Source: Chryseobacterium gleum (GTDB lineage: Bacteria > Bacteroidota > Bacteroidia > Flavobacteriales_D > Crocinitomicaceae). From it: DNA of 64,000 nt. The stretch spans positions 248,001-312,000 of the forward strand of contig CAMAXI010000002.1 in the NCBI GenBank assembly GCA_945862165.1. Direction: 5' to 3'. A program made the translations under genes and the position numbers. Below, piece after piece: positions 38,665-46,825 of the stretch (positions are counted from its first letter, which is position 1; each line of letters begins with the position of its first letter). The notes beneath the pieces are model-generated. The model was not told where the DNA came from and did not search any database. It saw only the letters and a list, made by a program, of their open reading frames with translations.

Positions 38665-39753
38665 TCACAAACCAAACCGCTTCCCTGGTAAGGCTTTAAC
38701 CACCCCTTTTAATTCTAATCCCAACAAAATTCCGCTCATCAAGCGCACTGGAATTTCCGTTTTAATTGCCAACACATCTAAACTGACTTCCTGACTTTCT
38801 TTTAATAAGCCTACAATTTTTTGTTCTTGCTCATCAAGCTCTGCAAAGAGTTGTAATTGCTTATTTTCTGTTTTAGGAGTATCCTTCCAATCCATCATTT
38901 CAAAAAAATCATCCGAAGACGTAATGAGATGCGCTTTATTTATTTGGATGAGATAATTACAACCTTTGGAGTATTCTCGCGTTATATCGCCTGGAAAAGC
39001 AAATACATCACGCGCATAATCATTAGCTAACTCTGCTGTTATTAAAGAACCACCGCGTTCGCCACTTTCAATTACGATGGTTGCATCACACATACCAGCC
39101 ACAATACGATTACGCATGGGAAAATTTTCACGATCAGGTTTACTTCCTGGAAGAAATTCTGTCAGTAGGCCACCATTTTCGAGCATTTTTTGCGCGATTG
39201 GTGTATGTGCTTGTGGATAAATGCGGTCCAAACCGTGTCCAAGCACGCCAATCGTTTGTATTCCTAATTCCGTGCATAATTTGTGTGCGTAGATATCTAT
39301 TCCGTAGGCTAATCCACTTACCACAACAATATCCTTGCCTACAAAGGAATGTATTAGTTCTTCACATATTTTACGACCATAGCTGCTTGCATTTCGTGTT
39401 CCTACAATGGACACTAGCCGTGTCGCATTACACGTCATTTTACCCATCTTATACATCAAAACAGGAGCGTCGTCACATTGATTCAGACGATAGGGAAAAG
39501 CATCGTCTTTATAAAATAAGGTTTCGATCCGATGTTGGTCAAAATACTTCGTGTATTTTTCAGCTTCGCGAAGGGCCGTATTTCGGTCTAATTGCTGTAA
39601 GAATTTCTCCCCGATTCCTGGAATTGTTTTTAAACGATGTTTGCTTGCTTTAAAAAAATCTGCGCTATCTTCAAAATGTGCTAAAATTTTTCGGATTTTC
39701 TTCTTTCCTCCGCCAGTAAGTAAGGTTAATGCTATCTGATGTTGTAGACTCAT
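38665..39753 (-). CDS. dprA: DNA processing protein DprA
   Basis: VGTRNASSYGRKICEELI, VVSGLAYGIDIYAHKLCTELGIQTIGVLGHGLDRIYP, ITAELANDYARDVFAFPGDI; listed start is TTG, ATG at 39753 more likely. Confidence 0.94.
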   Translation of the reverse strand: MSLQHQIALTLLTGGGKKKIRKILAHFEDSADFFKASKHRLKTIPGIGEKFLQQLDRNTALREAEKYTKYFDQHRIETLFYKDDAFPYRLNQCDDAPVLMYKMGKMTCNATRLVSIVGTRNASSYGRKICEELIHSFVGKDIVVVSGLAYGIDIYAHKLCTELGIQTIGVLGHGLDRIYPQAHTPIAQKMLENGGLLTEFLPGSKPDRENFPMRNRIVAGMCDATIVIESGERGGSLITAELANDYARDVFAFPGDITREYSKGCNYLIQINKAHLITSSDDFFEMMDWKDTPKTENKQLQLFAELDEQEQKIVGLLKESQEVSLDVLAIKTEIPVRLMSGILLGLELKGVVKALPGKRFGL

Positions 39754-39854
39754 GCTAATTTTCAAGTTTGTTACTTAAAATTAAGCACAACAAAGAAGAT
39801 GTAGACTCTTGCTAAAAAAGTAATTTTTTCGTATTTTAATTTATGAGCACAAAA

Positions 39855-39881
39855 AAAGCCACCTCAAAATGAGATAGCTTT
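39855..39881 (-). terminator. Rho-independent terminator of the acidic-tail gene
   Basis: AAAGCCACCTC-AAAAT-GAGATAGCTTT (with G-U pairs), A-tract on + strand = T-tract on - strand. Confidence 0.65.
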
Positions 39882-39900
39882 ACTATATGCTTTAGTGAGA

Positions 39901-40260
39901 TTATTCTTCGTCAGAATCCTCTTCTTCGTCTGCTGGTTCGTCGAAATCATCCTCCTCATCATCTGCAACATCCTCTGCTTCTTCTACTTTTACTTCTTCC
40001 TCTTCAATATCATCGATATCGTCCTCTTCTTCCTCATCCTCCTCTTGTGGAATAACTACCGGTTTTTTATTTACTTTATTTAATTTAATCAAGTAAATAA
40101 TTTCATCTGTTTCCCATAAAAGCGCATCTAATGTTTCTCCTGTAGGCGTTTTGATTTGCGTCATACCACCACCAAATCCGTCTGGAAATGCATCTTCTAA
40201 TCGGTCTTTCATGTCTTCTGAAAGCTTGTCATAACTAACTATCGCACGTTTTTTCGACAT
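39901..40260 (-). CDS. Hypothetical protein with extremely acidic C-terminal tail
   Basis: 119 aa; last ~48 residues mostly D/E; preceded by an ordered-looking N-terminal domain. Confidence 0.75.
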   Translation of the reverse strand: MSKKRAIVSYDKLSEDMKDRLEDAFPDGFGGGMTQIKTPTGETLDALLWETDEIIYLIKLNKVNKKPVVIPQEEDEEEEDDIDDIEEEEVKVEEAEDVADDEEDDFDEPADEEEDSDEE

Positions 40261-40466
40261 AATCTAAAAATTTCCTATTATTTATTGTTGAATGCTTAAT
40301 CTTTGGCAAAAATATATTAATTGCTGAATTTACAAGGTAAAATAAAAAACTTTTTATTTTTTTTTCTAAAAAGATGTGTTGTTCGTCGCGAAAGTATAGA
40401 AATATTCGCGGATAGAACATTTCCTAAAAGTGAATTCAAGCCAAGAAATTCTTGTATTTTTGTCGC

Positions 40467-41669
40467 GTGAAAGCACTATTTATATTTATTTTTCTTTGTT
40501 TTCTTTCGCTGATTTCGTTTGGACAACAAATTCGTATCGGCGTATACCGTGATAATGATATTCAAAGGATTGTATTTGCACATGACGGAACAAATTACAG
40601 TGTTTTCGCGGACACATCTTATGTAGGAGAACTCATAAACGAGGGATATATTGAAATTCAACAAACTACGGATAAACGCTTAGAATTATTTATCGGAATT
40701 ATTTCACAAGGAATTTTTGATAAAATATCACTAATCGCCAACGAAGAAAATGCAAGTATCGAACTTACACCGACGATACCAACTGTTAAAACACGAAAAT
40801 ATCAAGATGATTTTGAAATTATACCCGGATTAAAAGGACTGACATTAGTCAATGTGGCAAATTTCAATAATTATTTAGCTGGGGTTGTTGAATCGGAAGG
40901 AGGTACTGGAAAAGAAATTGAGTATTACAAAGTACAAGCGTTAATGAGTCGTACGTATGCGTTAAAATATCTCTCTAAACATGTGAAAGAAGGATTCAAT
41001 TTATGTGACCGTGTACATTGTCAAGCATACCATTACAAACTGCGTTTTACACCGGATATTGAAAAAGCAGTGAGAGCAACCGAAAATGAGATGATGGAAG
41101 ATGAACGCGGTAATTTAGTGGATGCATATTTTCATGCGAATTGTGGCGGACAAACCAGTGAAGCAGACTACATTTGGAACAATCGAGTAGAGTATCTAAA
41201 CACATTTAAAGACACATTTTGTATCTATACAAAACAGGCAACTTGGGAAAAGCGTATTCCAAAACAACAATGGGCTGATTTTTTAATAAAACGGTATAAT
41301 TATCCAATAGATGATTCGATTTTAGGTCCATTAGTTTTTAACTTCACACAAACAGAACGTTTAGCTTTTTACCACCATCCAATTTTAGGAATTCCACTAC
41401 GCGATATCCGTCAAGAATTTAAATTAAAATCCACCTACTTCAGCAATTACTTGGACGGGAAAGAGGTGTTAATTCGAGGAAGAGGATACGGACACGGCGT
41501 AGGTTTGTGTCAAGAAGGTGCTATGCAGATGGCAAAATATAAATATAATTACCTCCAAATTGCCATGTATTATTTTCCAGGGATACAGATTCATAATGTA
41601 GCGGAAGACGCTTTTTATGCACAACGGGGTAATTTATTTTTATGTTCGCCGTATCGAACAGAAGATTAA
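40467..41669 (+). CDS. SpoIID/LytB-domain protein (amidase enhancer-like), exported
   Basis: NYLAGVVESEGGTGKEIEYYKVQALMSRTYAL, ANCGGQTSEADYIW, IRGRGYGHGVGLCQEGAMQMA; GTG at 40467 likely start. Confidence 0.85.
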   Translation: MKALFIFIFLCFLSLISFGQQIRIGVYRDNDIQRIVFAHDGTNYSVFADTSYVGELINEGYIEIQQTTDKRLELFIGIISQGIFDKISLIANEENASIELTPTIPTVKTRKYQDDFEIIPGLKGLTLVNVANFNNYLAGVVESEGGTGKEIEYYKVQALMSRTYALKYLSKHVKEGFNLCDRVHCQAYHYKLRFTPDIEKAVRATENEMMEDERGNLVDAYFHANCGGQTSEADYIWNNRVEYLNTFKDTFCIYTKQATWEKRIPKQQWADFLIKRYNYPIDDSILGPLVFNFTQTERLAFYHHPILGIPLRDIRQEFKLKSTYFSNYLDGKEVLIRGRGYGHGVGLCQEGAMQMAKYKYNYLQIAMYYFPGIQIHNVAEDAFYAQRGNLFLCSPYRTED

Positions 41670-41993
41670 TTACTTATAGGTAATTATAAAAATATCTTCG
41701 TCATCTTTTTTGAAAAGCTTATTTTCACGAGCATAAGCCTCTAATTCGGAAGTGTAACGCAATTTATCTAGGGTGTTTTTAGTCTTCGCTAATTTTGCTT
41801 CCACTAACGCTTTTTCTTCTTTCATATTACTTAATTTAATGTTTTGCGAAATGATGGTAAAAATATCTACATCATCCAAAAACATTCCGTAAAATGAAAA
41901 AATGAAAAGTGTTACTACATATTTATTTTTGTAATATTTCGATTTACTTTGTATCCAAATTCCAAATTTGCTCGAGGCGATTGCACTTTTCAT
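41670..41993 (-). CDS. Septum formation initiator (FtsB/DivIC-like) small membrane coiled-coil protein
   Basis: One TM segment followed by a coiled coil and YTSELEAYARENKLFKKDDEDIFII. Confidence 0.78.
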   Translation of the reverse strand: MKSAIASSKFGIWIQSKSKYYKNKYVVTLFIFSFYGMFLDDVDIFTIISQNIKLSNMKEEKALVEAKLAKTKNTLDKLRYTSELEAYARENKLFKKDDEDIFIITYK

Positions 41994-42072
41994 AATTCAA
42001 AGATACAAGCAAATCTAAAAAATAATTTGTGTAAGAATGGATATTTTCAAGATTGAAATGTTTGTAAAACAA

Positions 42073-42103
42073 AAAAGGTGTTCGAAAAATCGAAACACCT
42101 TTT
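42073..42103 (-). terminator. Rho-independent terminator
   Basis: AAAAGGTGTTCGA-AAAA-TCGAAACACCTTTT. Confidence 0.78.
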
Positions 42104-42125
42104 AAAATTTGAAGATGTTTTAGAA

Positions 42126-42317
42126 TTAGCTTCCACAATAAAGACAACCATCCTCGTCCTCTTCCGCTGTTGGGTTGAATTCAATTGCTGGATATAAGTG
42201 TTTTTTCAATTCATAGATAGCTTGCATTGTTTCACCATCTTCGAATAAATTTCCTGTTAATTTTGTTTTTAATTCCGTAATCTCTTGTTTGATTGCATCT
42301 TCCGTCATTGTAACCAT
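42126..42317 (-). CDS. Small conserved-looking protein ending in CLYCGS
   Basis: 63 aa, followed by a terminator, C-terminal CxxC. Confidence 0.6.
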   Translation of the reverse strand: MVTMTEDAIKQEITELKTKLTGNLFEDGETMQAIYELKKHLYPAIEFNPTAEEDEDGCLYCGS

Positions 42318-42474
42318 AATACCTGTTTTTGATGCTACGAAGATATTTCAAAATCATGGATGTTTCCTAAAAATGAATGGATAAAGTTTTGAGTAGTAGG
42401 TGTTAATAAATTCTTATTTTGAACATGAAAAAAATTTAGATATAACTTATTATTTAATTATTTACATTTGATTC

Positions 42475-43578
42475 ATGAGAAAATTACAAATACTACTACC
42501 ATTCCTTATTATAACACAATGCTTGTTTAGTCAAGTAACTAATACCGGCTTAATGGATACTCTTGGCGGTGAAAAAATTAAAAATGTGACGATTGGTGGT
42601 TACCTAGACACCTATTATTCTTTTGGTTTTAACCAACCAAAAGATGGAACTATCCCATATTTAGTTTCAGCTGATAATCACAATGATTTTTCCATAAATC
42701 TCGCTTATTTAGACTTACGTTATACCGATTCACATGTTAGAGCGCGCTTTGTACCGGGCTTTGGCACTTATATGAATGCTAATTATTCCAACGAAAAAGG
42801 ATTATTTAAAAATTTAGTAGAAGCATCTGTTGGGATTTGTTTATCTAAAAAAAGAAATATTTGGCTGGAATCCGGAATCCTAGGTTCTCCATTTACCAAT
42901 GAAAGTGCTATCTCCAAAGATCACTTTATGTATACACGCAGTTTATCTGCAGAAAATGTACCCTATTACTTAACGGGGCTAAAAGTAAGTATTCCTTTAA
43001 CTTCAAAATGGAATCTATATACCTATATTTTAAATGGTTGGCAACAAATCACGGATCAAAATTCCGGAAAATCATTTGCTACACAACTAGAATTTCGACC
43101 AAATGAATCGCACTTAATTAATTGGAATACCTATGTTGGAGATGAACGTAGCGCAATAAATCCATCTTTTCGAATGCGCTATTTTTCGGATTTGTACTGG
43201 ATTTCCTCGCCAACTAAAAAATTAAATTTTATTACTTGTATGTATGCGGGGGTGCAAGAATTTTCAAACCGAAAACACGCATTTTGGTGGCAAGCGAATC
43301 TTTCAGCAAAATGGAAATTTTCAGAAAAACAAAACCTAGCAGGACGTATCGAATACTTTAACGATCCGCAAAATTGTATGATTATTAATCAACTAAAAAA
43401 TGAAAAAATAGGAATATTAAGTACAGGACTTTGTTATAATATTACTATTCAAGAGCATGCACTTTTTCGCATCGATGCACGACAATTTTATACTCAATAC
43501 CCAATGTTTACAAACCAACAATCCACCAATAAAAATAACGCATTTGTTTTAACTGGAAATATTACAGTTTGGTTTTAA
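42475..43578 (+). CDS. Outer-membrane beta-barrel porin (OmpL-like porin-2 type)
   Basis: Signal peptide, GGYLDTYYSFGFNQP, alternating amphipathic strands, C-terminal aromatic NITVWF. Confidence 0.78.
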   Translation: MRKLQILLPFLIITQCLFSQVTNTGLMDTLGGEKIKNVTIGGYLDTYYSFGFNQPKDGTIPYLVSADNHNDFSINLAYLDLRYTDSHVRARFVPGFGTYMNANYSNEKGLFKNLVEASVGICLSKKRNIWLESGILGSPFTNESAISKDHFMYTRSLSAENVPYYLTGLKVSIPLTSKWNLYTYILNGWQQITDQNSGKSFATQLEFRPNESHLINWNTYVGDERSAINPSFRMRYFSDLYWISSPTKKLNFITCMYAGVQEFSNRKHAFWWQANLSAKWKFSEKQNLAGRIEYFNDPQNCMIINQLKNEKIGILSTGLCYNITIQEHALFRIDARQFYTQYPMFTNQQSTNKNNAFVLTGNITVWF

Positions 43579-45473
43579 CGTTTCCTACGTTTCGCTAACC
43601 ATTCTGGAACCTCTTTCTTCGGTTGTTTGTGATTTTCGGATCCCAATAACTTTTCAGCTAAATCTGGACGGTTTGCTTTTTGTAAACAATTTTTGATCCA
43701 ATCCCTATTTTCACGTTTGTACCAAAAGAAGAAACGATTTTGATTCAATTTTTCCTCCTTGGTTTTAACGGTTTTAATCGGTTTTAAGGTATATGGATGT
43801 ACCCCTGAATAATAAATTACTTCAGCAACCGTCATTGGGGTTGGAGTAAAGTCTTGTACCTGCTCCAATTGAAAGCCCATATCTTTCGTTTCTGCTGCCA
43901 AATTCGCCATATCTTCTTCCTCACACCCTGGATGTGAAGATATGAAATACGGTATCAATGGTTGATTTAAATTGTGTTTCGCAGAAATCGCATCGTATTT
44001 TTCCTTGAATTTATGGAAATACGAAAACGAAGGTTTACGCATCACCCGCAAAGTAGCATCTGAAGTATGTTCTGGCGCAACTTTTAACCGTCCAGATATA
44101 TGGTGTTTTACAACTTGTTCGATGTATTCGTCGTGGTTTCCGTCTTCGTTATTTTTATTGAAATCATCCACCAATAAATCGTAACGTATCCCTGAACCAA
44201 TAAATGCTTTTTTCACTTTCGGATGTTGGTCTACTTTTTTGTAGAGTTCCGTCATCGGTTTGTGGGAAGTGTCCAAATTCGAGCAAATTACGGGATGTAT
44301 ACAACTAGGACTCGAACAACGATTACAAATCGCTTCATCTTTACCTTTCATTTTGTACATGTTCGCCGAAGGTCCACCTAAATCAGAGATGTATCCTCTA
44401 AATTCTGGGTGACTGGTAACTTGTTCTAATTCTTTTAAAATTGATTTCTCGCTACGCGACGCAATAAATTTCCCTTGGTGTGCAGAAATCGTACAGAAAC
44501 TACAGCCACCAAAGCATCCACGGTGCATGTTGATCGAAAACTTAATCATGTCATACGCAGGAATAGCGCCACGCTTTTTGTATTTTGGATGCGGCATACG
44601 CGTATACGGTAAGTCAAAGGATTTATCAATTTCCTTTTCTTCCATGGTTTTGTATGGAGGATTAATTACCAAGGTTTCATTTCCAACGTGTTGAATAATA
44701 CGGTTCGCTTCCCATTTATTAGACTCAACCTCTACTATTTTGAAGTTCGCCGCATACTTAATTTTATCCTCTAAACAAACTTCATGACTTGCCAATTCAA
44801 CCGTTTCCCATTGTTTATTTTTCGGTAATTCTTCTTCTTTCGGTTGTAAAAATGCAATTTGTTTTAATGTCTTCAAAGAAGAAAATGGAACGCCTTTTTT
44901 CAATAAACGCAACATTTCGCGCAAGGGTTGTTCGCCCATTCCATATACCAACATGTCGGCTTTGGAATCCACCAAAACAGAAGGCATCAATTGGTCTTTC
45001 CAATAATCGTAGTGAGTAACACGACGCAAAGAAGCTTCGATGCCACCAATTAAAATTGGAACATCTGGATATAATTCTTTTAATATATTTGAATAAACGA
45101 TTGTAGCATAATCTGGTCGATAGCCCGCTTCTCCTCCAGGTGAATAAGCATCCGTGGAACGTAAACGTTTATTCGCTGTGTAATGGTTCACCATCGAGTC
45201 CATACAACCAGCGGTAACCCCAAAGAAATACTTTGGTTTACCAAACTTTTTGAAGTCGCGCAAATCATCTTTCCAGTTCGGTTGCGCAACGATCGCAATA
45301 CGAAAACCTTCGTCTTCGATGATACGGCCAATAACAGCCGTTCCAAATGCAGGATGATCTACATAGGCATCACCGGAGATTAAAACGACATCTACATCGT
45401 CCCATCCACGTTTTTCAACTTCCTGTTTGGTGATCGGTAACCAGTCGGTAATTGGTCTTAATTGTTGTTCCAT
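43575..45473 (-). CDS. YgiQ-family radical SAM protein
   Basis: NMHRGCFGGCSFCTISAHQGKFIASRSEKSIL, LGGPSANMYKMKG, SSHPGCEEEDM, DFTPTPMTVAEVIYYSG. Confidence 0.94.
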   Translation of the reverse strand: MEQQLRPITDWLPITKQEVEKRGWDDVDVVLISGDAYVDHPAFGTAVIGRIIEDEGFRIAIVAQPNWKDDLRDFKKFGKPKYFFGVTAGCMDSMVNHYTANKRLRSTDAYSPGGEAGYRPDYATIVYSNILKELYPDVPILIGGIEASLRRVTHYDYWKDQLMPSVLVDSKADMLVYGMGEQPLREMLRLLKKGVPFSSLKTLKQIAFLQPKEEELPKNKQWETVELASHEVCLEDKIKYAANFKIVEVESNKWEANRIIQHVGNETLVINPPYKTMEEKEIDKSFDLPYTRMPHPKYKKRGAIPAYDMIKFSINMHRGCFGGCSFCTISAHQGKFIASRSEKSILKELEQVTSHPEFRGYISDLGGPSANMYKMKGKDEAICNRCSSPSCIHPVICSNLDTSHKPMTELYKKVDQHPKVKKAFIGSGIRYDLLVDDFNKNNEDGNHDEYIEQVVKHHISGRLKVAPEHTSDATLRVMRKPSFSYFHKFKEKYDAISAKHNLNQPLIPYFISSHPGCEEEDMANLAAETKDMGFQLEQVQDFTPTPMTVAEVIYYSGVHPYTLKPIKTVKTKEEKLNQNRFFFWYKRENRDWIKNCLQKANRPDLAEKLLGSENHKQPKKEVPEWLAKRRKR

Positions 45474-45535
45474 ACCTTACAAAGGTAAGGGATAAAGAAT
45501 GAAGAGGGAAATTTTTAAGGGGTATTTTATCCCAA

Positions 45536-45820
45536 TTAGATTTTTGTCGAATGATAATAAGCAAATTCCGGGCTAATGTCGTAAGCACAAGCAATTATAG
45601 TCCCATCATAATCCTTCATTTCGCCTACGTTTTCCCAGTAAATTTCTCCAAAAGAACCAATTTTTGCAGCTTTGTAGGTGTTGTTATCCATTAATTTTTG
45701 GACAAACTTATTTTTTATATCTAACGATTTTGATACATCTAACAGTTTCGTTTCTCCAGTGTTAAAAGTACACTGAATTTGAAATGCGTCTAATATGAAT
45801 ATGTTGGTTACTTTATACAT
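45536..45820 (-). CDS. DUF2442-like protein
   Basis: 94 aa; ETKLLDVSKSL, GSFGEIYWENVGEM pattern typical of DUF2442. Confidence 0.72.
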   Translation of the reverse strand: MYKVTNIFILDAFQIQCTFNTGETKLLDVSKSLDIKNKFVQKLMDNNTYKAAKIGSFGEIYWENVGEMKDYDGTIIACAYDISPEFAYYHSTKI

Positions 45821-45822
45821 TT

Positions 45823-46071
45823 TTATCTTAATGGTTCGATTTTATGAAAATCTTTTGAATTCCACATTTCTAATAACTCTTCTTTGTGAATTTCAGCCCA
45901 AGCAGAAACAAGTTTAAGTTTACTAATAGGAAAATCTCCATTCAAAATGGAACCATTCTCAATTAAAATATTTGCTTCAAATTCTGAATATTTTACCTTA
46001 AAATGAGGAGGGTTATGATCATTGAAGAACATATAAATTATTATTCCGTAAAATCTACTTATTTCAGGCAT
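45823..46071 (-). CDS. DUF4160-like protein
   Basis: MPEISRFYGIIIYMFFNDHNPPHFKVKYSEFEANI. Confidence 0.88.
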   Translation of the reverse strand: MPEISRFYGIIIYMFFNDHNPPHFKVKYSEFEANILIENGSILNGDFPISKLKLVSAWAEIHKEELLEMWNSKDFHKIEPLR

Positions 46072-46172
46072 TCAACAAATGTATTAAAAATATATAAACT
46101 CTGCAATAATCTTGTTGCCAGACAACAAAAACGAGCAAATATTTGTATCAACTAGGAAATTAACGCCATTTA

Positions 46173-46273
46173 TTTTTAGGGTTATAACCCTATATTCTTA
46201 TCCATTTTTAAAGCTTTTTATGGGTATAACCCTAAAAACTTTAAATTTATTTTAACTAATTAGGGATATAACT
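46173..46273. promoter_or_regulatory. Cluster of operator-like palindromic sites upstream of DUF4160/DUF2442
   Basis: Perfect palindrome AGGGTTATAACCCT (46178-46191); inverted repeat TTTTTAGGGTTATA (46173-46186)/TATAACCCTAAAAA (46225-46238); degenerate third site TTAGGGATATAACT (46260-46273). Confidence 0.65.
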
Positions 46274-46343
46274 TATTTATTACGATTAGATTTTATTTGA
46301 GTGGTTCTGTTCTCTTTTGTTTATCACCGCCCTCGGTCCCTCC

Positions 46344-46592
46344 TCACTTCGGAAAAGAAATTCCCTCAAAAAATTCTGCCAAGGTAATTTTAAATAATTC
46401 GCAAATTCGAATGAGTGTTTTTAATTCAAAGTTGGCACCAGACTCCAAACGCCAATAGGCAGAACGCGACATATTCAATTCAAAAGCAATGTGCTCGTAA
46501 TTTTTATATCCTTTTGCTTTACGTAACTCTTTCAAGCGCAAAGCAATTGCTTTATAGGATTCTGAATAATCAACTTTTTGGTCCATGCTCAA
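46344..46592 (-). CDS. XRE-family helix-turn-helix regulator
   Basis: LRKAKGYKNYEHIAFELNMSRSAYWRLESGANFELKTLIRICELF. Confidence 0.88.
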   Translation of the reverse strand: MSMDQKVDYSESYKAIALRLKELRKAKGYKNYEHIAFELNMSRSAYWRLESGANFELKTLIRICELFKITLAEFFEGISFPK

Positions 46593-46825
46593 AATTGAAA
46601 ATTCTAAGATTCAAAAAGTACTCTATTAAAAAATACACCTTATAATAGAATTAATTATATTTGTGCAGAAAACAATGTAAACAGAAAATTATCTATATAT
46701 TTAGAAATTAAATAAATAAGAATTTTTTAAACTGAACTTATATTTCAGTGGTTTAGGTTTATTTTGTAAGATAGCGGTATCTGAAAAGCTAAAAAAAATA
46801 GAGTAGAAATTAAAAACAAATAAAT

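Noticed and set aside
39081-39653. 190-aa plus-strand ORF antisense to dprA
   Set aside because: Long, but no domain or signal recognised; fully inside a confidently identified gene.
40235-40420. 61-aa minus ORF upstream of the acidic-tail gene
   Set aside because: Covers the AT-rich promoter region between divergent genes; no coding evidence.
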